From Gemmatimonadaceae bacterium (GTDB lineage Bacteria > Gemmatimonadota > Gemmatimonadetes > Gemmatimonadales > Gemmatimonadaceae): a stretch of 48,185 nucleotides of DNA. Shown here piece by piece: positions 41,318 to 48,185 of the stretch; the stretch's first letter is position 1; every line of letters begins with the position of its first letter. The position numbers were made by a program, and so were the translations under genes. The DNA lies in contig JALHNZ010000017.1 of NCBI GenBank assembly GCA_022843265.1, positions 1-48,185 on the forward strand, in the 5' to 3' direction. Under the pieces are notes generated by a model. The model ran no database searches and was not told the origin of the DNA. It worked only from the letters and a program-made list of their open reading frames with translations.

Positions 41318-42745
41318 ATGGAAGTAGCGAGTCCAGCGGCGGAGCCGGCCCACCGGCCCCTGCGACGTCAGCGTGCGGGCAAGCCCGCGGAGCTAGCTGC
41401 AAAGGACCTGACGCTTAGGTCGTTCTGGAACGGGCTCAAGGCTGAGTCGATCGGACTGATTTTGCTGTGCGTGTACATGACATTTGAGTATGTACGTCCG
41501 CAGCAGATGTATTCGTTCATTGATGTGCTGCCGTGGGGCTTGATCAGCATTGTGCTGTGCACGATCAGCGCCGCAGTCAGTCAAGGCCGCTCACACGGCC
41601 TGAACTTTCTCGATGTGCTGTGCGGGATCTTCCTTATCGTGTTGGCGCTCTCCATGGTCACTGCATATGACCCGGCGGCCGCGATTGCCTCGTGGCTAAC
41701 GGTAGCATCTACCGTAATGCTGTTTTTTTGCGTGCGCTCGATACTGTCGACGGCAAACCGCATTCTCATTTTTACTATTTGTTTCGCGATTATCAACCTT
41801 AAGTTCTCTCAGTACAGCGCCAGAGCATTTTTATCAGGCCGTTACGGGTCTAAAGGCGCGGGCTGGTTCTCAAACTCCGGAGAACTGGCAATGCAAATGG
41901 GCGTTGCGTTTTTCCTGAGCCTTTGTGTTTTGCTTGCTCTGCGCCCGTACGTTGCACAGCGCTGGCGTTGGTGGTTATTGATGGCACTGTTCCCTGGAAC
42001 GGCTTTGCTCGCAGTTCTAGGATCGGCGTCGCGTGCGAGTCAACTGGGGCTGGCTGTTGCAGCCACGCTGATGTTGATCAAACCACCGCAACTACTCCGA
42101 AAAATTGTGAGTTTGTCGGTACTTGTGGCCTTGGTCGCTGTGCTCTTGCCTGAATCCCAAAAGGAGCGATTCCGGTCAGCGGGTGAGGACGACACTTCCA
42201 AATCCAGACTTGCGTATTTCGAAATTGGCAAGACGATTGTTCGAGACAATCCCCAAGGTATTGGTTATGCAAACTGGCGCAGTTACTACAGCACGTACCA
42301 CTGGGATACCTCAGTTTTTTCGAGGATCGAAGTAAGTCATAACAGCTACATCGATGCATTCGCCGAGCTGGGTTATCACGGCGGAGGTTTATTCGTGATT
42401 CTGCTACTCGCATCGTTTGGCATGAACCTCAAAACGCAGCTTCGCCTCAAGCGGAGAGAAGACGTTTCGAGTATCGTGACACGCGGTGTAGCTCGCGGAT
42501 TAAACTTAGGTTTACTCTCAACATGCATCGCAGCGTACTTCATGTCGGTGCTCTACTACCCTGTTTTTTGGCTGGGATTTGCGATGACGTCGGCGGCCTA
42601 TCAGGTATCAAGAAGCCTGGTTCAGGGCCAAGCTGATTTCCGAGTCAGGAAAGATGGTCGTTCCGTGGCGCCGCGAAGCGCGCTGCGTGCTGTGAGTGCG
42701 CGACCCGTACAGCGCTTTGGCCCGGATCCTCGGATTGCGAGCTAA
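41318..42745 (+). CDS. O-antigen ligase/polymerase (Wzy/WaaL-like)
   Basis: 475 aa with about eleven hydrophobic helices. The Wzy_C-type core is visible: LGSASRASQLGLAVAATLML near residue 240 and, after a large periplasmic loop, SRIEVSHNSYIDAFAELGYHGG (the HN-x-Y block with conserved His) followed by a helix. The loop contains SRLAYFEIGKTIVRDNPQGIGYANW, usual for this group. FEYVRPQQMYSFIDVLPWG in the first third resembles exopolysaccharide-type members (sometimes annotated in exosortase loci). It would polymerise lipid-linked repeats or ligate them to an acceptor. The C-terminal 50 residues are arginine-rich and cytoplasmic. Stop TAA overlaps the next ATG. Confidence 0.88.
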   Translation: MEVASPAAEPAHRPLRRQRAGKPAELAAKDLTLRSFWNGLKAESIGLILLCVYMTFEYVRPQQMYSFIDVLPWGLISIVLCTISAAVSQGRSHGLNFLDVLCGIFLIVLALSMVTAYDPAAAIASWLTVASTVMLFFCVRSILSTANRILIFTICFAIINLKFSQYSARAFLSGRYGSKGAGWFSNSGELAMQMGVAFFLSLCVLLALRPYVAQRWRWWLLMALFPGTALLAVLGSASRASQLGLAVAATLMLIKPPQLLRKIVSLSVLVALVAVLLPESQKERFRSAGEDDTSKSRLAYFEIGKTIVRDNPQGIGYANWRSYYSTYHWDTSVFSRIEVSHNSYIDAFAELGYHGGGLFVILLLASFGMNLKTQLRLKRREDVSSIVTRGVARGLNLGLLSTCIAAYFMSVLYYPVFWLGFAMTSAAYQVSRSLVQGQADFRVRKDGRSVAPRSALRAVSARPVQRFGPDPRIAS

Positions 42746-43671
42746 TGTTTCCTAACGGCGCCGAGTTTGCATTTACCATTCTGGATGACACAGATGACAC
42801 GACACTGGTTAACGGTCCACCGGTGTACGAGTTGTTGCGCGCGAATGGGCTTCGTACGACAAAAACCGTCTGGACCGTTGATGTGCCTCCCGAACGCCGG
42901 GGGATTTTTCACGCCGGGGAAACTCTCGCCACTCCAGGCTATCGGGAATGGGTAGGGCAACTCCAGCGCGCAGGCTTTGAGATCGCGTTTCACAACGCCG
43001 CAATGTCGTCGTCAACACGAGATACAACGATTCGTGCACTCGACGAACTGCGGGAGCTCTTAGGGGATCAGGTTCGTCTGCACTGCAACCACGGTCAGAA
43101 CCGGGAAAATCTGTTTTGGGGAGCGGCCCGGTATCAATCATTGCCCTTCAACTTGCTAGCGCGACTGCGAGGTGGCGAGTGGCGAAGAAGTGCATATGAG
43201 GGAGAACTCGTAGGCTCACCGTACTACTGGGCAGACGTTGCCAACGAGACGTTTGCCTATATCCGCAGCATGGCATTTCAAATACTCGATTGCTCGGAAA
43301 TCCAGCCAGAACGCCCGTTCCGCGACCTCGCCAAGCTCTCGAAGCCAGTGTTTTTCAACACTGCCGATGCCCCAGACTGCACCGCATTCAATCGCCTAGT
43401 TAACAAGCAGTCCATCAACGAGCTGCATCGCAATGGCGGGTGGTCTATCGTGTCCACACACATCGGCAAGGGCTTCTGTACACACGGGCAAGTTGATGCG
43501 CAATTCGCTGAAACAATCCGATACCTTGCCCAACTGCCGGGGTGGTTCGTGCCCGCTAGCGAGCTTCTGGATTTCTTGGTGGATCGTGACGGCTGTGCGC
43601 CGCTTTCTTTTGCCGAGCGGCTTCGCATGGAGGGATTCCACGCAGTTGATCGCCTTAAGGCCCGCAGCTAG
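42745..43671 (+). CDS. Divergent NodB-like deacetylase-fold protein
   Basis: 308 aa, start ATG shares one base with the previous stop. FAFTILDDTDDTTLVN at residue 8 is like the catalytic/metal aspartates of NodB deacetylases (TFDDG), shifted close to the N-terminus. GFEIAFHNAAMSSSTRDT has only the first of the two metal-binding histidines where H-x3-H is expected. CNHGQNRENLFWGAARY and SIVSTHIGKGFCTHGQVDAQF carry further histidines that could complete the site. No signal peptide or membrane segment. Likely a relative of deacetylases with altered active site or substrate. Activity is not established. Its position after the polymerase suggests a late modification or a regulatory role. Confidence 0.6.
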   Translation: MFPNGAEFAFTILDDTDDTTLVNGPPVYELLRANGLRTTKTVWTVDVPPERRGIFHAGETLATPGYREWVGQLQRAGFEIAFHNAAMSSSTRDTTIRALDELRELLGDQVRLHCNHGQNRENLFWGAARYQSLPFNLLARLRGGEWRRSAYEGELVGSPYYWADVANETFAYIRSMAFQILDCSEIQPERPFRDLAKLSKPVFFNTADAPDCTAFNRLVNKQSINELHRNGGWSIVSTHIGKGFCTHGQVDAQFAETIRYLAQLPGWFVPASELLDFLVDRDGCAPLSFAERLRMEGFHAVDRLKARS

Positions 43672-43681
43672 CGATAGAGTT

Positions 43682-44638
43682 TTAGCCCTGCAGCGTTTTC
43701 TCGATATCCTCTTTTCGGCGATTCCAATCCTGTCGCAATTTGCAGGCCAGATTCTCAATGCCCGATGTAAGTAGAGGCAGTTGCGCCAGTGCGGAGTTAA
43801 TCTGTAGCGCCAGGTCTTGTGCAGAGTTGTCGGTGTAAAGCGTTCCCTCATTAAAGTACGTGCGGTTTGCCTGTGTATCCGACAGAATTAGCGGTTTCTT
43901 GGCAGACACACCTTCGTACGCGCCGCAAACCAGACAATCCTCGCGTGTTGTCAGGTCTACCACAACATCAGAAGCACAGAGAAGCGCATCATACTCGCTC
44001 TCCGGAAGGAAACCCGTGAGTCGGATATTCACGGGCATGTTGTCTGGGAGCTGAATTCCCTTTTTGAGATGGTTGCCAGTCATGTGTATAACAACATCTG
44101 GCGAGATCAACCGTGCGGCCTCTATCACATTGTAGAAGGGTTCGTCATCGGCCCAGCTGCAGATGAATAGAACGTTTTGCGATGATAGCGAGTCAGACGG
44201 CGCGAGACAGTTTATATGCGGCAGTGGATCCGGCAACGATGCGACAACCGCCTCAGAGCTCGTGTCGGCGAGTTTCAGCTGATCGTTTGAGACAATAAGT
44301 ATAGTCGCTGCGCCGTGCAACTTTCGAGTTGCCCAATTGAGAACGCGCGATCTACCGTACAGCGGAAAAACGCCGGAGTTGTGCGCATCGATCACCAGCT
44401 GAAACTTTGTGATAGATCGAACGAGAGACGCCACGAGTACCAGTACAAACGATGGGTTTTGTACAAATACTATTGACGGCTTTGTGTCGAGTATTGTTCT
44501 AACCGTGCGGGTGGCACACGTCGCGTAGCGAACGAGCGGCGACCCGATAACATCTATTTCAACTAGGTGCGCGCCAAACGCCGCAGCCATCGATTGATTT
44601 CGGCGCTGGCGCTCCCAGGTAATCCAAATCCTTGACAT
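43682..44638 (-). CDS. GT4-like glycosyltransferase (divergent)
   Basis: 318 aa, shorter than typical GT4. MSRIWITWERQRRNQSMAAAFG is an unusual start with W-x-x-x-R-R-N-x-S, known to me from some cell-surface sugar transferases. QLVIDAHNSGVFPLYG and ATILIVSNDQLKLAD form the acceptor domain; NVLFICSWADDEPFYNVIEAA, VVIHMTGNHLKKGIQLP, IRLTGFLPESEYDALLCASDVVVDLTTREDCLVCGAYEGVSAKKP form the donor domain, with the terminal E-x-x-x near GAYE. AAGG six bases before the ATG is a good ribosome site, with a hairpin further upstream. Composition appears lower in GC than in the left half of the window. Confidence 0.78.
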   Translation of the reverse strand: MSRIWITWERQRRNQSMAAAFGAHLVEIDVIGSPLVRYATCATRTVRTILDTKPSIVFVQNPSFVLVLVASLVRSITKFQLVIDAHNSGVFPLYGRSRVLNWATRKLHGAATILIVSNDQLKLADTSSEAVVASLPDPLPHINCLAPSDSLSSQNVLFICSWADDEPFYNVIEAARLISPDVVIHMTGNHLKKGIQLPDNMPVNIRLTGFLPESEYDALLCASDVVVDLTTREDCLVCGAYEGVSAKKPLILSDTQANRTYFNEGTLYTDNSAQDLALQINSALAQLPLLTSGIENLACKLRQDWNRRKEDIEKTLQG

Positions 44639-44977
44639 AGTAGACCTTGTGCTGAGACCTATACTGGCGGAAAGATACCGGCAGTATGAAAGCTTACCAT
44701 GTCGGATAGCTGAGATAGCAAGAGTTCGAGTGTTGGTAGCACGGCGAGCATTCCACTGCTAAGCAAAACTCTCCATTTTGCACTCGTATCCGTCTAGCTC
44801 TATTTTTCACAAGCTCACCGCGCGTGCGCCATCAGCCGGTGGGCGAGCTGCGCCTTCAAGGCAGAACACGTCCGCGTGTGTACCGGCGCCGTACCCGTTA
44901 TGGCAGTGCTGTCCGCGACGTGTTTCCTATTGCTCTTGCGATAACCGAGCTGCAGGAAGGGAAAACGTCGAAGATGG
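44639..44977. other. 339-base spacer without a recognised gene
   Basis: Lies between the end of the GT25 gene and the start of the next minus-strand gene. It holds an imperfect inverted repeat at 44661-44687 (annotated). Short open frames in both directions (plus 44778-45002, minus 44815-45042) run into GT25 in another frame and show no family resemblance. I take the spacer as the promoter and leader of the 43682-44638 gene plus, possibly, decayed sequence. Confidence 0.5.
44661..44687. promoter_or_regulatory. Imperfect inverted repeat ATACTG-N15-CAGTAT upstream of GT4-like gene
   Basis: Outer arms ATACTG and CAGTAT pair perfectly; after one G-G mismatch CGG and CCG pair, with a seven-base loop AAAGATA. 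It starts 23 bases before the minus-strand ATG at 44638. No T-run follows on that strand. It could be an operator or a leader hairpin near the ribosome site. Confidence 0.4.
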
Positions 44978-45787
44978 CTACCGGATAGTCGTTGAATGGT
45001 AATGTTCCGTCGAGCCGTTGGTAACAGCTTCTGGATACACAATTGCTGCGCTGAGCGTGAGCGACACGCCTCGTTGTCGAAATGGATGAGAGCTACCGGA
45101 AGGCAGTGCCAAAACTCGCCCGGTCAGCCCGTCAGCCGCGTGTACAACCGGGAGAGCTGCCTCCAGCAGTCGCTCAGCAGCGCTCGTTGTAACCATGTAC
45201 GCTGCAGTTGACCCCTGGTACGAAGTATCAGCGAATACATTTAGGGATATCGGGTCCAATGGCGGAGTTTTATCGAGAAACGCATTCAGAAATAACATGT
45301 CGATCCCATCGGGTATCGACTCTTGGTTCAGCCTCATGATCCTACTCGTTCGAAAGAGCGCATCATCTTCAACGATCAGAGCCCAAGGATGTGCGCGCTC
45401 TACGATCAGTCGGTACACCGCCGCATGCGATAGACTGCATGCAATCTGATTCATCGAAAGGTCGCGCGAATGGTATTTCAGGCACGTTGCGGAATCGTAC
45501 AAGCCTTCAGCGCGTACCTTTTCCGCCGTGAGTGATCTCGAGTCGACCGCATCCACGAAGTCGAAATGCCGTAATCCCATATTTTTCACTTGTACTTCCA
45601 TCAAGCGGCGCCGCTGAACGGCTCTCGCCAAGCTAATACAATAAACCGGGACGTCCGCGAGCCAATGCTCTTTGAGCGAACCCACTGGCCAAATGCCGAG
45701 GCGTGCAAACACAACATTCCGGAGTACCGGCAACCCTCGACGCGCGATTGCCCGTCCTTTTGTGAAAACAGCGTTTAGAGTCGGCAT
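44978..45787 (-). CDS. Glycosyltransferase family 25 (LPS-type)
   Basis: 269 aa from the ATG at 45787; an ATG at 45877 would add 30 residues with no family character. VPVYCISLARAVQRRRLMEVQ is the family's first block (v-y-x-I-N-L-x-R-x-x-R-R), followed by FDFVDAVDSRSLTAEKV and LSMNQIACSLSHAAVYRLIVERAHPWALIVEDDALF, the GC-x-LSH-type motif and the EDD metal site near residue 140. The C-terminus has the AAYMVTTSAAERLLEAALPV segment usual for Lex2B/LgtB relatives. It adds a hexose to surface glycan in other bacteria. It is transcribed toward the minus-strand GT4-like gene, divergent from FkbM. Confidence 0.85.
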   Translation of the reverse strand: MPTLNAVFTKGRAIARRGLPVLRNVVFARLGIWPVGSLKEHWLADVPVYCISLARAVQRRRLMEVQVKNMGLRHFDFVDAVDSRSLTAEKVRAEGLYDSATCLKYHSRDLSMNQIACSLSHAAVYRLIVERAHPWALIVEDDALFRTSRIMRLNQESIPDGIDMLFLNAFLDKTPPLDPISLNVFADTSYQGSTAAYMVTTSAAERLLEAALPVVHAADGLTGRVLALPSGSSHPFRQRGVSLTLSAAIVYPEAVTNGSTEHYHSTTIR

Positions 45788-45963
45788 GCAGTCCCGAGTG
45801 AAGCAAGCAAAGGAAGCCAGCGTGGAGTATGGCGGTACCGTGAAGGTTATCTGAATGTCAGCGCAAGTGCCAATCATGCTTTAGTGCACGCCTGTGCCCA
45901 GTCGCAGCTTGCGTCGTCATAGCTGGACCCCTCGCGCTTCTGCCACATTGAATCGTAGAATCA

Positions 45964-46006
45964 GCTGCTCGAGGCCCCCCCCACGGGGGCTTTAAACCAG
46001 AGCAGC
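45964..46006. promoter_or_regulatory. Nested inverted repeat before FkbM gene
   Basis: Outer arms GCTGCTC (45964-45970) and GAGCAGC (46000-46006) enclose an inner hairpin of GCCCCC and GGGGGC separated by CCCAC or similar. The structure ends 8 bases before the FkbM ribosome site AGAGGAG (46014-46020). Transcribed into RNA it could act as attenuator or protective leader. As DNA it may be an operator. Confidence 0.45.
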
Positions 46007-46025
46007 ACAGCCTTAGAGGAGCCAA

Positions 46026-46805
46026 ATGCCGCAGAAGAGCGCGTTAGAAGCAGTTTTGCAACGATTGTATTCGTTGAAAGATGCTCGCAAAAATCTCGGA
46101 CTCACCCATCTTTTCGGCTACGCTGTACAGCGCGCGCGGGCAAAACTACTTCCGATTACATCGTACACCGTTCGAAGCCGATACGCGGAGCACGCCCTCT
46201 ATGTTCGTAATGGGACCAGTGACGTCGAAGTGTTCGGCCAGATCTTCGTGCATCGAGAGTATCGGTGTCTTGACCCCCTGCGTGATGTCCGCCGAATTCT
46301 TGATCTTGGTGCGAACGTAGGCTACGCCTCCGCGTACTTTCTATCGCGATTCCCGGATGCGCTGGTTACTTCGGTGGAGCCGGATGCCCGCAATTACGCT
46401 GCACTAGTGCGAAACGTGGCTCCGTATGGCTCGCGTTGCACCACCGTCAACGCTGCAGTCTGGTCTGAGAGCGTACCGCTTGCTTTCGCCGAGCACTACG
46501 GCGACGGACGTGAGTGGGCGGTAGCTGTACGCGAAACGAGACACAGGGAGCACGGGACCGTACGGGGCGTAGACATGCGGACTCTAGTCGATAGCCAGAC
46601 TATCGACCTTCTCAAGATTGATATCGAAGGAGCGGAGCTCGAAGTATTCTCTGGTGACTGTTCTTGGCTCCAAAACGTTAAGAACATCGTAATAGAGCTC
46701 CACGGTCCAAGCTGCCGAACCGCATTTGACACGGCGGTGTCCCCTCATTCCTTTTTGCGGTCAAGGTGCGACGAACTCGACGTCCTGCTTTCGCCGGCTC
46801 AGTGA
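46026..46805 (+). CDS. FkbM family methyltransferase
   Basis: 259 aa, S-adenosylmethionine-dependent methyltransferase of the FkbM type, which O-methylates sugars in several polysaccharides. A strong ribosome site AGAGGAG stands five bases before the ATG. RRILDLGANVGYASAYFLSRF (near residue 88) is the SAM motif I with D-x-G-x-N-x-G; VTSVEPDARNYAALVRNV is motif II; TIDLLKIDIEGAELEVFSG is the family hallmark; NIVIELHG follows. The stop codon is 1 base before the left end of the IS30 element. Length is normal for the family, so the gene appears intact, though a slightly shortened tail cannot be excluded. Confidence 0.9.
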   Translation: MPQKSALEAVLQRLYSLKDARKNLGLTHLFGYAVQRARAKLLPITSYTVRSRYAEHALYVRNGTSDVEVFGQIFVHREYRCLDPLRDVRRILDLGANVGYASAYFLSRFPDALVTSVEPDARNYAALVRNVAPYGSRCTTVNAAVWSESVPLAFAEHYGDGREWAVAVRETRHREHGTVRGVDMRTLVDSQTIDLLKIDIEGAELEVFSGDCSWLQNVKNIVIELHGPSCRTAFDTAVSPHSFLRSRCDELDVLLSPAQ

Positions 46806-46806
46806 G

Positions 46807-46847
46807 GGTAATCCCCCCGTTATTGACGGGGGTGGATTCAACTGGTG
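46807..46847. repeat. IS30 left terminal inverted repeat with internal hairpin
   Basis: 41 bases matching the right end with three mismatches; a weaker match continues nine bases further (AGCGCAACA against GGCGCAACA). The CCCCCGT-TATTG-ACGGGGG hairpin inside would hinder transcription entering the element from FkbM, as is common for IS ends. Confidence 0.9.
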
Positions 46848-46890
46848 AGCGCAACAGTGCTTGATTGTTGTGACTCATACAGGAGTGCGG

Positions 46891-48069
46891 ATGGCAAGAG
46901 GAGTGGACGTCGCGATGACGGCAGCGGAGAAGGACACGGTGTGGTCGCAGTACAAAGCGGGCGCGACTTGCGCAACAATCGGTCGCGTCCTTGGCAAGCC
47001 TGTGAGCACCATCTACTCCATCGTGTCTTCGCATGGAGGGATCGCCCCCCGGCGACGCAAGCGTGCGGAGGATGCCCTGAGCGCGAAGGAACGTGAGCAT
47101 ATCTCGCGCGGGCTGGCGGCCGGTGACTCAATTCGTACGATGGCTGGATCGCTCCATCGCGCGCCGTCGACGGTCAGTCGTGAGATTGCACGGAATGGTG
47201 GGCCGAGTAACTATCGCGCCGTGGATGCGGAGCGGAACGCGTGGCGCCGCGCTCGACGGCCGAAGTCAGCGCGCCTGGTACAGCGCTCGCAGTTGCAATC
47301 TGTGGTGCACGCGAAGCTCCGGCTGCACTGGTCACCGGAGCAGATCAGCGGCTGGCTCGCGCGTGAGTTTCCAGACACGATGGACATGCGGGTCTCACAC
47401 GAAACGATCTATCGCAGCCTCTATATACAGACGCGCGGAGAGAAGAAACGCGAGTTGGCGTCGCATCTCCGAACGCGTCGGCAGATGCGCCGAAGCCAGT
47501 ACGCGCGTCGCACAGACGACGGTCGTGGCCGAATCGTGGATGCCGTCTCCATCGCTGCGCGCCCCGACTGCGTCGAAAAGCGAGTGATCCCGGGACACCG
47601 GGAAGGCGATCTGATCTCTGGATCGAAACACTCGCACATCGCGACGCTCGTCGAGCGTCGGTCGCGCTATGTCCTGCTAGTGCACGTGCGCGGGAAAGAC
47701 ACGACCTCCGTTGTCGACGCCCTCATTCGTGAAGTGCAGCGACTACCTGACGGCGCGATGGCGTCCTTGACATGGGATCGCGGCATGGAGATGGCGCAGC
47801 ATGGCCGGTTTAGCGCGGCCACCGGCGTCGCCGTGTACTTCTGTGATCCGAAAAGTCCATGGCAACGGGGCACCAACGAAAACACGAATGGTCTTTTGCG
47901 GCAGTACTATCCCGACGGCACCGATCTGTCGCTGTCTACGCAGGCGGCGCTTGCGGCGGTTGCGGCGGTTGCGGCGGTTGCGGAGCAACTCAACACACGA
48001 CCCCGAAAGAAGCTCGACTTTCGTACTCCAGCGGGGATATTTGCGGAGGGTGTTGCGCCCACCAGTTGA
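46891..48069 (+). CDS. IS30-family DDE transposase
   Basis: 392 aa from the ATG at 46891, which has AGGAG five bases upstream; the frame is open to a TTG at 46861 without a site. The N-terminal third has two helix-turn-helix regions (TIGRVLGKPVSTIYSIVS and RTMAGSLHRAPSTVSREIARNG, the IS30 hallmark). The catalytic residues are in GHREGDLISG (D240), LTWDRGMEM (D296) and GTNENTNGLLRQYYP (E330), with the D-33-E spacing usual for IS30. Near the end, AALAAVAAVAAVAEQLNTRPRK shows a threefold AAV expansion not normal for the family (9-bp repeat, 47944-47979). All catalytic residues are intact, so it could be active. Confidence 0.95.
   Translation: MARGVDVAMTAAEKDTVWSQYKAGATCATIGRVLGKPVSTIYSIVSSHGGIAPRRRKRAEDALSAKEREHISRGLAAGDSIRTMAGSLHRAPSTVSREIARNGGPSNYRAVDAERNAWRRARRPKSARLVQRSQLQSVVHAKLRLHWSPEQISGWLAREFPDTMDMRVSHETIYRSLYIQTRGEKKRELASHLRTRRQMRRSQYARRTDDGRGRIVDAVSIAARPDCVEKRVIPGHREGDLISGSKHSHIATLVERRSRYVLLVHVRGKDTTSVVDALIREVQRLPDGAMASLTWDRGMEMAQHGRFSAATGVAVYFCDPKSPWQRGTNENTNGLLRQYYPDGTDLSLSTQAALAAVAAVAAVAEQLNTRPRKKLDFRTPAGIFAEGVAPTS
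47944..47979. repeat. 9-bp tandem repeat in transposase (GCGGCGSTT, 4 copies)
   Basis: One GCGGCGCTT followed by three perfect GCGGCGGTT units, in frame, coding AAL then AAV three times. It lies just before the conserved LN-x-RPRK block where IS30 transposases normally have no such run. It is of the same period (nine bases, three codons) as the array at 7132-7203, but the unit differs. Confidence 0.9.
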
Positions 48070-48100
48070 ATCCGCCCCCGTCAAAAACGGGGGGACTACC
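48060..48100. repeat. IS30 right terminal inverted repeat with internal hairpin
   Basis: Reverse complement of the left end with three mismatches. It overlaps the last codons of the transposase (stop 48069). The hairpin is CCCCCGT-CAAAA-ACGGGGG. Confidence 0.9.
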
Positions 48101-48185
48101 ATTTCATCAACCCCGTAAGGTGCGCGATTGAGCTTGCTTTTTTCCAGCAACCAATGGCAATGCGGCGCGCCGATATAAGGCGCGC
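48101..48185. other. Window end, right flank of IS30
   Basis: 85 bases with no gene. GCGCGCC (48165-48171) and GGCGCGC (48179-48185) form a 7-bp inverted repeat around GATATAA at the very edge; what follows is not visible. Confidence 0.4.

Larger units (their letters stand above)
46807..48100 (+). mobile_element. IS30-family insertion sequence, apparently complete
   Basis: A 1294-base element bounded by inverted repeats GGTAATCCCCCCGTT... and, on the other strand, GGTAGTCCCCCCGTT... that match at 38 of 41 positions. It holds a single transposase gene. Each end also forms a hairpin of CCCCCGT and ACGGGGG with a 5-base loop. Flanking bases (GAG left, ATT right) do not form a target duplication, so insertion age or exact ends are uncertain. 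The left end touches the FkbM stop codon. Confidence 0.88.

Overview
This is a GC-rich, tightly packed bacterial window that is almost entirely one large cell-surface polysaccharide (exopolysaccharide or O-antigen-like) locus. It starts in the 3' end of a citrate synthase gene and ends in an IS30-type insertion sequence. The host is very probably Gram-negative. An XrtA/PEP-CTERM-type deacetylase and FemAB pair, a PglK/MsbA-like ABC flippase, an O-antigen ligase/polymerase and an AlgI-like O-acyltransferase all point that way. My impression is Gemmatimonadota or a neighbouring phylum, from overall protein flavour only. No rRNA, tRNA or other phylogenetic marker beyond partial citrate synthase is present, so this is weak.

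Layout. (1) 1-3212, plus strand: citrate synthase tail, XrtA-type polysaccharide deacetylase, FemAB-like protein, second deacetylase, linked by 4-base overlaps or 2-base gaps. (2) 3251-7085, minus: two GT4 glycosyltransferases, a small protein and an HTTM-like membrane protein. A 9-bp tandem repeat and a palindrome-bearing divergent spacer (about 7130-7451) separate them from a plus-strand GT2. (3) 8406-8667: a terminator and a 184-bp internally deleted IS3 remnant, then another GT4 (minus) and a second HTTM-like protein (plus). (4) 11477-16425, minus: UDP-xylose synthase, PQQ-type quinoprotein and 12-motif Kelch protein as one operon. (5) 16508-18724, plus: GT2 and GT4. (6) 18709-26295, minus: GT4, MBOAT O-acyltransferase, SGNH-like partner, ABC flippase, and an asparagine synthase with a frameshifted C-terminus. 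(7) 26817-34651: an acyl-carrier module made of two acyltransferase-3 proteins, ACP, a MaoC-SDR fusion, FkbH-like protein, GNAT protein and a membrane GT2. (8) 34841-43671: FemAB-like protein; GT4, LMW tyrosine phosphatase, deacetylase and DegT aminotransferase (minus); ATP-grasp, O-antigen ligase and an unusual deacetylase-like protein (plus). (9) 43682-48185: GT4-like, GT25 and FkbM methyltransferase, with what looks like lower GC, then the IS30 element.

How it fits together (inference): eleven glycosyltransferases assemble a repeat unit that probably includes xylose and an amino sugar. The ABC protein flips it and the Wzy/WaaL-like protein polymerises or ligates it. It is then heavily decorated: acyl groups (MBOAT plus SGNH, two acyltransferase-3 proteins, ACP/FkbH/MaoC-SDR), amide or amino-acid groups (AsnB, ATP-grasp, FemAB, GNAT), methyl groups (FkbM) and deacetylation (three canonical deacetylases and one divergent). 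The LMW phosphatase may regulate export. No initiating phosphoglycosyltransferase, Wza/Wzc-type exporter or exosortase lies inside the window, so the locus probably continues beyond it or depends on genes elsewhere.

Most interesting items: the self-contained acyl-ACP module, the quinoprotein/Kelch pair inside a sugar-nucleotide operon, the HTTM-like proteins near glycosyltransferases, two independent 9-bp (three-codon) tandem expansions, and the asnB frameshift.
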